From Allocatelliglobosispora scoriae (GTDB taxonomy: Bacteria; Actinomycetota; Actinomycetes; Mycobacteriales; Micromonosporaceae), in NCBI RefSeq assembly GCF_014204945.1, contig NZ_JACHMN010000003.1, forward strand, positions 2,914,001-2,978,000: DNA of 64,000 nt, given 5' to 3'. The notes below the pieces were generated by a model. It had not been told where the DNA came from. It saw nothing but the letters and a program-made list of their open reading frames with translations, and made no database searches. Both the position numbers and the translations under genes were made by a program. Shown in pieces: positions 41,181 through 49,425 of this stretch; position 1 is the first letter of the stretch; each line of letters opens with the position of its first letter.

Positions 41181-42827
41181 ATGACCGACGAGACTGCCGG
41201 CGCGCCCCAGGACCGGGCGGTGCTGACCACCAGGCAGGGCCACCCTGTCTTCGACAACCAGAACCAGCGCACGATCGGCTCGCGCGGTCCGGCGACGCTG
41301 GAGAACTACCACTTCATGGAGAAGCTGGCCCACTTCGACCGCGAGCGCATCCCGGAGCGGGTCGTGCACGCACGCGGTGCGACGGCCTTCGGGTATTTCG
41401 AGGCCACCGGCAAGCTCGGCGACGAGCCGATCGCCCGGTTCACCCGGGCCAAGCTCTTCCAGGAAGCGGGCAAGCGGACCGAGCTCGCGATCCGGTTCTC
41501 GACCGTCGCCGGCGGCCGCGACTCCTCCGAGCTCGCCCGCGACCCGCGCGGCTTCGCGGTGAAGTTCTACACCGAGGACGGCAACTGGGACCTGGTCGGC
41601 AACAACCTCGCCGTCTTCTTCATCCGCGACGCGATCAAGTTCCCGGACTTCATCCACTCGCAGAAGCCCGACCCGGTCAGCTTCGAGCGCCAGGTGGCGA
41701 ACCGGGTCTTCGACTTCATCAGCCAGTCGCCCGAGTCGCTGCACATGGTCACGCTCGTCTTCAGCCCGCGCGGCCTGCCGTCGTCCTACCGCACCATGCA
41801 GGGCTTCGGCGTCAACACCTATAAGTGGGTCAACGCCGCCGGAGAGACGAAGCTGGTCAAATACCACTGGATCCCGAAGCTGGGCGTCAAGTCACTCACC
41901 GCGGACCAGGCGGCAGAGCTTCAAGGCACCGAGTTGGGTACGCACACCAGGGACCTCTACGAGGCGATCGAGCGCGGCGACCACCCGGAGTGGGAGCTGA
42001 AGGTGCAGCTCATGGACGACAATGACCACCCGGAGCTCGACTTCGACCCGCTCGACGACACGAAGGTCTGGCCGGAGAACGAGTTCCCGCTGCACACGAT
42101 CGGGAAAATGGTGCTCGACCGGGTGCCGAAGAACTTCTTCGCCGAGAGCGAGCAGATCGCGTTCGGCACCGGCGTCCTCGTCGACGGGCTGGACTTCAGC
42201 GACGACAAGATGCTGGTCGGGCGGACCTTCAGCTACAGCGACACCCAGCGCTACCGGGTCGGGCCCAACTATCTGCAGCTCCCGGTCAACCAGGCCAAGG
42301 GCACCCAGGTGCGGACCAACCAGCGCGACGGCCAGATGGCGTTCTATGTGGACGACGCGGGGGCGAATCCGCACGTCAACTACGAGCCCTCCATCACCGG
42401 CGGGCTCGCCGAGAGTGCCGATCCGGGACCCCGGGAGCAGGGGCCGGTCATCAACGCGCGGCTGACGCGGCAGCGGATCGAGCGTACCGACGACTACACC
42501 CAGGCCGGGCAGCGCTACCTGCTGTCGGAGCAGTGGGAGCGCGACGACCTCGTCACCAATCTGGTCGGGCAGCTGAGCCAGTGCGACCGGCCCATCCAGG
42601 AGCGGATGGTGTGGCACCTGTTCATGTGCGAGGACGAGCTGGGCCGGCGCGTGGGGGACGGGCTGGGGATCAGTGCGGACGACGTACGCGGGCTGGCACC
42701 GCTGGCCACGCAGACGTTGACCGATGCGGAGCTGGAGCGGGCGGCGAACCTGGGCAAGAACGGTCCCCGCGACGTCACCGGCCTGACGATGACCCACTGC
42801 GTCCCCAACGAGAACACCACGGTCTGA
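41181..42827 (+). CDS. katA: Monofunctional heme catalase
   Basis: The 548-residue enzyme breaks down hydrogen peroxide to water and oxygen. The catalytic His63 lies in [15 protein letters not shown], the distal Asn in [19 protein letters not shown], and the heme-ligand Tyr in [17 protein letters not shown]. The C-terminal tail is helical and short, without the flavodoxin-like domain of large catalases. The ATG at 41181 has GAGGAGA upstream. It is flanked by the divergent ankyrin gene. The symbol katA follows the usual name for this group. Confidence 0.96.
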   Translation: MTDETAGAPQDRAVLTTRQGHPVFDNQNQRTIGSRGPATLENYHFMEKLAHFDRERIPERVVHARGATAFGYFEATGKLGDEPIARFTRAKLFQEAGKRTELAIRFSTVAGGRDSSELARDPRGFAVKFYTEDGNWDLVGNNLAVFFIRDAIKFPDFIHSQKPDPVSFERQVANRVFDFISQSPESLHMVTLVFSPRGLPSSYRTMQGFGVNTYKWVNAAGETKLVKYHWIPKLGVKSLTADQAAELQGTELGTHTRDLYEAIERGDHPEWELKVQLMDDNDHPELDFDPLDDTKVWPENEFPLHTIGKMVLDRVPKNFFAESEQIAFGTGVLVDGLDFSDDKMLVGRTFSYSDTQRYRVGPNYLQLPVNQAKGTQVRTNQRDGQMAFYVDDAGANPHVNYEPSITGGLAESADPGPREQGPVINARLTRQRIERTDDYTQAGQRYLLSEQWERDDLVTNLVGQLSQCDRPIQERMVWHLFMCEDELGRRVGDGLGISADDVRGLAPLATQTLTDAELERAANLGKNGPRDVTGLTMTHCVPNENTTV

Positions 42828-42891
42828 CCAACCCCCGGCCGTGTGGCGCGGTGCCACGTCGGACCGATGGGGGCATCCACCCATAGTGATC

Positions 42892-42935
42892 GTCAACCGC
42901 GGTCGCCCCGACCGGTCGGGGCGACCGCGGTTGAC
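42892..42935. terminator. Perfect 44-bp palindrome between convergent genes
   Basis: A 22-bp perfect inverted repeat with no loop (GTCAACCGCGGTCGCCCC on each arm) ends the catalase transcript and the convergent membrane protein gene. Confidence 0.8.
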
Positions 42936-42946
42936 ATACGGATCGC

Positions 42947-43492
42947 TTAGTCCCCGCCGCCGCCGTCACCCCCGCCGTCTCCGCCGCCGTCGCTGTCGCC
43001 GCCGTCATCGGAGTCGTCGTCGTAGTCATCGTCATCGTCGTCATGGTCGTGCCCGTGGTGGCCGCTGCTCCCGCGACGGCGCCGACGGCGCTTGCGGCGG
43101 AAGAGGGCGTACATGCCGAGGAAGAAGATCGGGATGGCGAGGAACGCCAGCAGCGTTTCGGTGTTGTCGACGGGAGAGGTGAACGCCAGGCCGGTCAGGC
43201 CGGGCAGCTCGTGCGCCTCCAGGGCCAGCTTGGGCGGGCTGGAGGCGTTCACGATCCGGCCCGCTTCGCCGTAGAGGGTGCCCTTGACCGTGGCGCCGCC
43301 GGACTGCCAGGCGATCTCGTTGCTCCCCGGCAGCCCCGCGTAGGGCGCCTTGCCGAGGCCGTCGGAGTAAGTGCCCACACTGGACACAGTGGTGATCTCG
43401 TCACCGGCGACCTTGGCGATGAGGGGAACGGTGGTGTTGAACGCCAGCAGGAGGCTGTAGAGGACGAGGAGGAGTCCGATGATACGTCGCAT
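42947..43492 (-). CDS. Membrane protein with Asp/Gly-rich tail, unknown function
   Basis: The 181-residue protein has two hydrophobic segments (about 3-24 and 116-136) flanking an extracytoplasmic domain of about 90 residues. A basic stretch (RRKRRRRRRGSSG) then leads to a low-complexity tail of Asp, His and Gly ending in repeated GGG/GGD. The tail should be cytoplasmic and may bind metal or nucleic acid. The ATG at 43492 (MRRIIGLLLV) fits a membrane start. No family recognised. Confidence 0.75.
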   Translation of the reverse strand: MRRIIGLLLVLYSLLLAFNTTVPLIAKVAGDEITTVSSVGTYSDGLGKAPYAGLPGSNEIAWQSGGATVKGTLYGEAGRIVNASSPPKLALEAHELPGLTGLAFTSPVDNTETLLAFLAIPIFFLGMYALFRRKRRRRRRGSSGHHGHDHDDDDDDYDDDSDDGGDSDGGGDGGGDGGGGD

Positions 43493-43540
43493 GGCGCGCA
43501 GACTAGCGGCGATCATCAACGTCCCGCATTCCTCTATCGG

Positions 43541-44623
43541 ATGCCAGACCCAGGACGATCGGCTCGGCTGCCGGTTGAGGCGCTATCCTGCGTTGTCGGC
43601 AGCTTCGGTGCTCCATCTATCGAACAGCCGGACCTGGGAGATTTCTTGTTCGCTGGGGGCGCCTTGCCATTCGCCGATGTCAAACAATCGAAGCAGCATG
43701 GTGCTCCGCTAGCTGTCGTGTTTATTTCTTTGATACCCCTGGCTTTCAGTGAAGTGTTCTTGGAAGCGCTCTGTGAGGTTCTGGGCCGAACCGAGCCGTG
43801 GTGGGGCCTGCTTGCGCTTGATCTCGGACTTTTGTCCTTGATGGGAGTACTCATTTGGGGCTTTGATCGGCGTCCCGTGGCGGCAAGACCCAGGCAGATC
43901 CGGTGGTGGGTGGCCGGCGCGGCGCTGACTCTCGTTCTTGACGGCATTGAGACCCTCCTCGAATTCGTTTTCAACCTGAAACCCGGTCAAAACACACCCT
44001 TGTGGACTGACATCCTCCTTGCGGCGTTCTACCTGGTATCCCTAGCCGTCATGCTGGCGGCAATCGTGGGAGCCAGTCCGGTCGCCCTTCTGCGGCCACG
44101 TGTTCGTCGAGCCGAATCGCATCAGTGGCGGCGTCTGAGGTCGGCGATACCTCTGCTTCTGGGTACCGCCGCAGGCTATGCCGGTGGGCTGATCTGGGAT
44201 CGCGCCCTCAACAACGATGATCGTAAGTATTATATGGATGGTGCGGTTGGCATGTGTTCTGGCGCCGTCAGCCAGGAATACTTCGCCCAGCTCAGCCAAG
44301 TAATCCCGCTTCTGCTCGTCGCCGTGGGCTTGGAAGCCGGACTCTTCCGCCACATGCTGCACGAACCGGTCCAACGTGCGATGACGGCCATGACCGTCAT
44401 CATTCTGTGCGCCGGTGAAGCGCTGGCGATCTCGACACTGCCGTGGACGAATGCCCGGTGCGGCGACACTTTGCAGGGCTGGCACGAGTATGTCGCGTTC
44501 ATTTTGACGCTGGAAGCGTGTTCAGTGGCGTTGGCAAGCCTGGTCTGGGCCGTCACCTTCCGGTCCCCCGAGCCTCGGGATCGACGCGGCACTCCTGTTC
44601 TCGTAAGAACGGGACGGCGGTAG
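43541..44623 (+). CDS. Multi-pass membrane protein, lower GC, unknown function
   Basis: The 360-residue frame contains six or seven hydrophobic helices (for example LAVVFISLIPLAFSEVFLEAL, LLALDLGLLSLMGVLIWGF, VIPLLLVAVGLEAGLF). Its codon use is visibly less GC-rich than its neighbours, with many codons ending in T or A, suggesting horizontal acquisition. No family was recognised. The ATG at 43541 is uncertain; a later start near residue 35, close to the first helix, is possible. The 267 bp after it, before the acetyltransferase, show no gene or clear signal. Confidence 0.7.
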   Translation: MPDPGRSARLPVEALSCVVGSFGAPSIEQPDLGDFLFAGGALPFADVKQSKQHGAPLAVVFISLIPLAFSEVFLEALCEVLGRTEPWWGLLALDLGLLSLMGVLIWGFDRRPVAARPRQIRWWVAGAALTLVLDGIETLLEFVFNLKPGQNTPLWTDILLAAFYLVSLAVMLAAIVGASPVALLRPRVRRAESHQWRRLRSAIPLLLGTAAGYAGGLIWDRALNNDDRKYYMDGAVGMCSGAVSQEYFAQLSQVIPLLLVAVGLEAGLFRHMLHEPVQRAMTAMTVIILCAGEALAISTLPWTNARCGDTLQGWHEYVAFILTLEACSVALASLVWAVTFRSPEPRDRRGTPVLVRTGRR

Positions 44624-44890
44624 CTCCGAGACTACGCGGATTCACCTTGCCCGGATCCCGGTCGCCGATCGCTAGGCCCGTGCAACGCCTGACGATAGCT
44701 GTGACCTCGGATTGTAGGAGCTGCGTCGAAGGTACGTCTAGCAGCTGCCAAGGTCCTCGCGGCGACCAACGGGAAGAAGCAAATCGTAACGATGAGGTGA
44801 GTGCCGACCAGTGCACGCACGAGAAGGCGGTCTGGCCGAGAAGGTGTGTTCGCCGGATAAACCAGTTGTGCGGGTTGCTAGACATACCTG

Positions 44891-45805
44891 GTGACCGACG
44901 TTCAGCTGCGCGACATGACCATCGACGACGTGCCCGCCGTGGCCCGCATCCGTGCCGCGGCGTACCCGTGGATGGTGGCGAGCGTCGACAACCAGCGCAA
45001 CTGGTTCCGGACCGTGCGCCCGCAGGCGCGGGCGATGCGCCTCGTCGCCGAGGTCGGCGGCGAGGTCGTGGGCTTCGGAACCGGCGGCTTCAACCTCTCC
45101 ACCGCCGAGCAGGCCGCCGCCGAGGTCAACGTCGCCGTGCTCCCCGATGCCCGCAGGCAGGGGACCGGCACCGCGCTCTACGCCTCGATCGAGGCGCACC
45201 TGCGCGAGATCGGCGCCCGCCGGGTCCGCGCCTACGTCCCCGATGAACCCGCCAACCTGAGCTGGGCCGCCGGGCACGGCTACGCCGAGGGTGCACGGGA
45301 CCGCTACTCCGAGCTTCGGACCGGGTCCCTGCCGCCGATGCCGCCGATCCCGGCCGGGGTCGAGCTGCGGAGCATCGCCGAGGTCGGACCCGAGGCCGTC
45401 TACGCCCTGGACATGGCCGCGTCGATCGACGAGCCGGGGGACATGACCTATGACGGGCTGCCCTATGAGCTGTGGCTGCACCGCTACTGGCAGAGCCCCG
45501 ACATGCAGCACGAGGCGAGCACGGTGGTCGTCGTCGACGGGGTCCCGGCCTGCGGCACGTTCCTGGAGGGCGATCCGGCGACGGGCCGGTGCACCTCCAC
45601 CGGCACCTGCACGCTGCGCGACTACCGGGGCCGGGGGCTGGCGAAACTCGCCAAGTCCGCCGCCCTGCGCAAGGCGCACGAGGCCGGCCTGCACACGGCG
45701 ATCACCTGCAACGACTACACCAACGGGCCGATGGTCGCGGTCAACGACTGGCTGGGCTACCGGGTGACAGCGGCGGAGTGGTCGATGCTCAAGCAGCTGT
45801 CCTGA
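44891..45805 (+). CDS. Tandem GNAT-domain acetyltransferase
   Basis: The 304-residue protein contains two GNAT folds. The N-terminal one shows VNVAVLPDARRQGTGTALYA (acetyl-CoA loop) around residue 85. The C-terminal one shows CTLRDYRGRGLAKLAKSAAL around residue 240 and ends TNGPMVAVNDWLGY. Double-GNAT proteins of this form include mycothiol-synthase-like and antibiotic-modifying enzymes; the substrate is not evident. GTG start at 44891. Its end overlaps the convergent gene by 17 bases. Confidence 0.9.
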   Translation: MTDVQLRDMTIDDVPAVARIRAAAYPWMVASVDNQRNWFRTVRPQARAMRLVAEVGGEVVGFGTGGFNLSTAEQAAAEVNVAVLPDARRQGTGTALYASIEAHLREIGARRVRAYVPDEPANLSWAAGHGYAEGARDRYSELRTGSLPPMPPIPAGVELRSIAEVGPEAVYALDMAASIDEPGDMTYDGLPYELWLHRYWQSPDMQHEASTVVVVDGVPACGTFLEGDPATGRCTSTGTCTLRDYRGRGLAKLAKSAALRKAHEAGLHTAITCNDYTNGPMVAVNDWLGYRVTAAEWSMLKQLS

Positions 45806-46607
45806 GCCGGAGACGACGCCAGGCCCGCAGCTCGGCGCGGAGCTCGGGATCGACGAGGTGCGCGCCGAGCGGGCTGACAGCGGCGACCAGGCGGAACGTG
45901 TCGCGGATCAGGTAGGCGTCGGCCGGCCTGGCGGCTCGCGCTTCGCGCACGGTCAACGGGATCCGGGCGAGGCACGCGCGGACCAACTCGTCCAACGGCG
46001 GCAGCAGGTCTGCCACCGCAGCGAGGTGCCCGTCGCGCAGGAGCGCGGCGGCGAAGCGGGCGTCCTGCAGCGCCACGTCATAGGCGGTGAAGGCGCCCGC
46101 GCGCTCGGCTCGGCGCACCTCCGCCATCCGGTGGGTGACCCATTCGCGCAGCCGGGAGCCCGTGCGCAGCCTGATCTGCCGGTCGAACGCCGCCAGGCTG
46201 CGGATCCACGGCGCGACATCGGTCTCGGCCGGGCGGAGCCGGTGGCCGAGCAGCTTCTCGACGCGCTCGATCCGCGCTTCGGCGATCGCCGCACCGGCCG
46301 GGTCGGCGTTGCCCCGGCGACCGAGCTGGTGGGTGACGACGGAGCCGAGCGGCTCGTCGCGCCACTTGCGGAAGCCGACCGGCCGCCGTCCGGCGAGGCG
46401 CTGCTCGGCCCGGTCGGCAGCCCTGTCGTCGATCGGGCCGTGGACGCCCTGCACGGTGACGAGGGCGGTGGACGCGCCGCGGCGGTCGGCGCGGTTGGCC
46501 CGCCGTTTACCGCGGGGGATGTTCTTGCGCGAACTCTTGTCGTTCTCGCCGTAGGTGTTGCGGCGGTCCCGCTCATAACTCAAGCGCTTCTTCTCCTGCG
46601 GCGTCAC
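45789..46607 (-). CDS. Hypothetical protein, helical and basic at the N-terminus
   Basis: The 272-residue protein was not recognised. The first 45 residues are strongly basic (KKRLSYERDRRNTYG, SRKNIPRGKRRANRADRRG), resembling a nucleic-acid-binding arm. The remainder is helical and rich in Ala, Arg and Leu (VEKLLGHRLRPAETD, LVRACLARIPLTVREARAARP). The GTG at 46607 is the likely start. It follows the SRPBCC gene terminator on the same strand, so it is probably a separate unit. Confidence 0.7.
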   Translation of the reverse strand: MTPQEKKRLSYERDRRNTYGENDKSSRKNIPRGKRRANRADRRGASTALVTVQGVHGPIDDRAADRAEQRLAGRRPVGFRKWRDEPLGSVVTHQLGRRGNADPAGAAIAEARIERVEKLLGHRLRPAETDVAPWIRSLAAFDRQIRLRTGSRLREWVTHRMAEVRRAERAGAFTAYDVALQDARFAAALLRDGHLAAVADLLPPLDELVRACLARIPLTVREARAARPADAYLIRDTFRLVAAVSPLGAHLVDPELRAELRAWRRLRLRTAA

Positions 46608-46667
46608 CGGCCCACGGTACGAACCGGCCCGGTCGGCGCGCCAACGAATTCCCGGACACCGCCACCG

Positions 46668-46707
46668 CGGCACGCCCCGACCGCTGGTGCTCGGTCGGGG
46701 CGTGCCG
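46668..46707 (-). terminator. Terminator after the SRPBCC gene
   Basis: A perfect 16-bp stem (CGGCACGCCCCGACCG and complement) with an eight-base loop lies just beyond the SRPBCC stop codon. Confidence 0.8.
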
Positions 46708-46723
46708 CCGTTCGGCTGGTGCC

Positions 46724-47608
46724 CTAATTGTTGGTGAGGAGTCCGTCCGGGATGCCGTCGAGGTGCACCTCGACCCACGCGGTGCGCCAGTTCTTGATCT
46801 CGTGGTAGCGGCGCAGCTCCACCAGGCCGGCGAGCGCGCCGAGCCAGCCGTCGTAGGGCGGCTGGGTCTCGTCGAATCCGCTGTGGACGAAGGCCAGCCG
46901 GGTGCGCCCGTCGGAGTCGGCCAGCTCCCAGGACTGGACCATCTCGCCCCAGTCGATCGACATCGAGCTCCCCGGCTGGATGTCGAGGACGCGCGCGGGA
47001 TGGGGGTTGGCTTCGAAACCGCCCATCGCCCAGCGGCCGCCCGGGTGCAGCTCGGCCTCGAGTTTCACCCCGGCCCAGCGGGAGAAGTGCTCCGGCTCGG
47101 TCAGCGACGTGTAGACGGCCTGTCGGTCGGCGTCGATCAGCACCTCGGCGCGCAGCTCCGGGCTGGTGAAGTCGCACAGCACGAGGGGTTCCCGCCCCTC
47201 GGCGTAGTCGGCCAGGTTGGCCAGGGCCAGCGCCCAGTAGGTGTGCATCAGGCTGCGGTCGCCGGGGGTCGTCAGGACCTCGGGCCAGCCCGGCACCTCG
47301 GTCTGGGTGAGCGTGAGCAGCGTCGATTCGCCGTCGGCACCGGAGTCGTCGACCAGTCCGATCTCGACGGAGGTGGCGACGCCGTCGAGGTCCCAGTCGA
47401 AGCGCAGCGAGCCGTCGTCGGCGTGCCGCAGGCGCTGGTGCGGCGCTTCGCCGTCCGGGGTGAAGCGGCCCCAGAACCGGTAGCGGTCGGGCAGGTCCAC
47501 CTCGGCGTGCTCGGCCAGCCAGACCCGTAGTGCCGCCGGGTCGGTGAGGGCGCGGTGCACCGCGCCGCGCGGGGCGGCGATCCGGATGCGCTTCTTCAAC
47601 GTGGTCAT
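46724..47608 (-). CDS. SRPBCC (AHSA1-like) protein, two domains
   Basis: The 294-residue protein contains two START/AHSA1-like modules: residues about 5-135 (KKRIRIAAPRGAVHRALTDPAALRVWL) and about 150-290 (AEVLIDADRQAVYTSLTEPEHFSRW). These bind hydrophobic ligands or act as Hsp90 co-chaperone-like proteins. Its start overlaps the stop of the winged-helix regulator (ATGA), the well-known regulator-plus-AHSA1 operon arrangement. Confidence 0.9.
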   Translation of the reverse strand: MTTLKKRIRIAAPRGAVHRALTDPAALRVWLAEHAEVDLPDRYRFWGRFTPDGEAPHQRLRHADDGSLRFDWDLDGVATSVEIGLVDDSGADGESTLLTLTQTEVPGWPEVLTTPGDRSLMHTYWALALANLADYAEGREPLVLCDFTSPELRAEVLIDADRQAVYTSLTEPEHFSRWAGVKLEAELHPGGRWAMGGFEANPHPARVLDIQPGSSMSIDWGEMVQSWELADSDGRTRLAFVHSGFDETQPPYDGWLGALAGLVELRRYHEIKNWRTAWVEVHLDGIPDGLLTNN

Positions 47609-48228
47609 CGGTCTTCTTCTCCTCGTCGGCTGCTGTCGTCTTCGTCGTGGGAGCGGTCGGGGTAGCAGGCGACGGCGAGCCGGAACGCGTCACCCTCGGC
47701 GCCGCCGTACTTCGTGAAGAGATCCTGCAGCGCGGCCTTCAGATCGGCCATGAACTCGGGGCGCCGGTCGGGGCGCACCCGGATCTCGCCGGCGACGCCG
47801 AGGGACGGCAGGTCCGGCTCGGCGGTGCGGAGCCCGGCGGCTCGGCGGGCCGCCTGGGTGTGGAGGGCGGCGACGTCGGACTGGACGTCCTCCATGAGGT
47901 CGAGCAGGTAGCCGAGGCTGGCCTCGTCGCGTTGCTGGCGCTGGCCGATCCGGCCGACGAGGCGGGGAGAGAGCCAGTAGGCGCGCGCGGTGGCCTGGTA
48001 GACGCCCTCGTTGATGCCGCGCACCCGGCGCTCGGCGACCTGGGTGGCGATGCCGTGCTCGACCAGCCGCTTGACGTGGTAGTAGACGCGCTGCTGGGTC
48101 TGGTCCAGCCGGGCGGCGACCTCGGTGCACGACCGCGGCTCGGCCAGCTGCCGCAGCACCTCGATGCGCTGTGGTTTGAGCAGCGTCTCGGCCTGCTCGA
48201 CCCGCTCCAGGTACAGGAGATCCCTCAT
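47605..48228 (-). CDS. ArsR-like winged-helix transcriptional regulator
   Basis: The 207-residue protein has an N-terminal winged helix (ETLLKPQRIEVLRQLAEPRSCTEVAARLDQTQQRVYYHVKRLVEHG, given here as adjoining short motifs of the recognition helix and wing) and a helical C-terminal domain that probably dimerises and senses a ligand. The ATG at 48228 (MRDLLYLERVEQ) is preferred over the frame's earlier start. A palindrome ACAAAATAGTTTTGT lies about 22 bp upstream. It is cotranscribed with the SRPBCC gene. Confidence 0.88.
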   Translation of the reverse strand: MRDLLYLERVEQAETLLKPQRIEVLRQLAEPRSCTEVAARLDQTQQRVYYHVKRLVEHGIATQVAERRVRGINEGVYQATARAYWLSPRLVGRIGQRQQRDEASLGYLLDLMEDVQSDVAALHTQAARRAAGLRTAEPDLPSLGVAGEIRVRPDRRPEFMADLKAALQDLFTKYGGAEGDAFRLAVACYPDRSHDEDDSSRRGEEDR

Positions 48229-48249
48229 CACAAAAATCATCCTGTACGC

Positions 48250-48264
48250 ACAAAATAGTTTTGT
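48250..48264. promoter_or_regulatory. Palindrome ACAAAATAGTTTTGT, candidate ArsR-type operator
   Basis: A perfect six-base inverted repeat with a three-base spacer lies just before the regulator gene in one of the most AT-rich patches of the window. It probably overlaps the promoter and mediates autoregulation. Confidence 0.5.
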
Positions 48265-48309
48265 CAATCGGCTGTGCTTCGGGCGGCGCTCCCGCGTTCG
48301 GCGCGCCGC

Positions 48310-49329
48310 TCAGAAGATGTAGGGCCACCCGGCGGCGTCGTAGCCGATGCTGTTGATGCCCAGCAAGGACGCGCCGTTGTCGGCGTAGTAGTGGTAGAAG
48401 AGCTGGTCGCCATCGGTGTCGGCGATGACCGCCTGGTGGCCCGGGCCGTGGATGCCGCCGTGGGAGGCGAGGAGCTGCGTACCTCCGCCGGCGGCCATGT
48501 CGGTGCCGTTGCGGTCCAGGAAGGGGCCGGTCGGACTGGCCGAGCGGCCGACCATGATCCGGTAGGTGCTCGCGGCTCCGCGGCAGCACAGGTCGAACGA
48601 GACGTAGAGGTAGTACCACGTGCCGCGCCGGAACACGAAGGGCGCCTCGATGGCGCCGCCGCCACGGCCGGCGATCCCGCGTACGGTGCCGTCGAGGCGC
48701 CGACCGGTCGCGGGGTCCAGTTGGACGAGCTTGATCCCGGACCAGAACGATCCGAAGGTGAGCCACCACCGGCCCTGGCTGTCGGTGTAGAGGTTCGGGT
48801 CGATGGCGTTGAAATTGTCGGAGGTCCGCGATTCGATGACGAGGCCCTGGTGGGTCCAGGTGCCGGTGGCGCCGGTGGTGCTGGTGGCCAGGAATATGGC
48901 CGACCGGTTCGAGCCGAACGTCGAGGCGGAGTAGTACAGGTAGTAGCGCCCGTTGCGGTAGGAGATGTCGGGTGCCCACAGGTTGCGGCTGTTGTTCGTG
49001 TAGGTCAGCGTCCACGGTGCGCCGTTGGGGAAGACGGTCCCGGCATTGCGGAACGTGATCCGGTCGGTCGAGGTCTTCAGGGTGATGTTGTTCCCGGTGT
49101 GCGCCAGCAGGTAGCCGCCCTGCGGGCGGGTGACGACCGCCGGGTCGTGGACGCCGATGTCGCCGGTCACGTAGCCGGGGTCGGGGTAGTTCGGCGCCGC
49201 CGACGCGGCACACTGATCGACGGCGACTCCGCCGATGGCCGCCATGGCGGTGGTCACGCCCGCGGCGAGCCACGCCCGCCATCCGTGCCGTCGGGAGAGC
49301 CGGGAGGGTGCTTCGGTGGAGGTGAACAC
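48310..49329 (-). CDS. Secreted GH43 arabinanase (endo-1,5-alpha-L-arabinanase type)
   Basis: The 339-residue exported enzyme cleaves alpha-1,5-linked arabinan. The signal peptide ends near residue 46 (AASAAP). The five-bladed propeller carries the GH43 triad: Asp62 in GVHDPAVV, the pKa-modulating Asp in FNAIDPNLYTD and the acid Glu in GAIEAPFVF. GIHGPGHQAV is typical of arabinanases. The ATG at 49329 begins a long n-region. It follows the GH54 gene on the same strand past a 20-bp hairpin and belongs to the arabinan locus. Confidence 0.93.
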   Translation of the reverse strand: MFTSTEAPSRLSRRHGWRAWLAAGVTTAMAAIGGVAVDQCAASAAPNYPDPGYVTGDIGVHDPAVVTRPQGGYLLAHTGNNITLKTSTDRITFRNAGTVFPNGAPWTLTYTNNSRNLWAPDISYRNGRYYLYYSASTFGSNRSAIFLATSTTGATGTWTHQGLVIESRTSDNFNAIDPNLYTDSQGRWWLTFGSFWSGIKLVQLDPATGRRLDGTVRGIAGRGGGAIEAPFVFRRGTWYYLYVSFDLCCRGAASTYRIMVGRSASPTGPFLDRNGTDMAAGGGTQLLASHGGIHGPGHQAVIADTDGDQLFYHYYADNGASLLGINSIGYDAAGWPYIF

Positions 49330-49370
49330 GGCGAGCGTCCCTTCCGCGAAGGTGATCAGGATGTTCAGCA

Positions 49371-49417
49371 GTCCCGGGCCGCCGGACCGCCCATGCCGCG
49401 GTCCGGCGGCCCGGGAC
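49371..49417 (-). terminator. 20-bp perfect hairpin between GH54 and GH43 genes
   Basis: Arms 49371-49390 and 49398-49417 are perfect complements around a seven-base loop. It lies nine bases after the GH54 stop codon, so it terminates or attenuates read-through into the GH43 gene. Confidence 0.8.
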
Positions 49418-49425
49418 CGGTCCTG

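Noticed and set aside
43043-43540. N-terminal extension of the membrane gene ending at 44623
   Set aside because: This part overlaps the convergent Asp-rich membrane protein gene and has shadow-type composition. The coding pattern of the real gene begins near 43541.
44624-44890. Small gene or RNA in the gap before the double-GNAT gene
   Set aside because: No ribosome site, hairpin or domain was found; the sequence looks like plain intergenic DNA.
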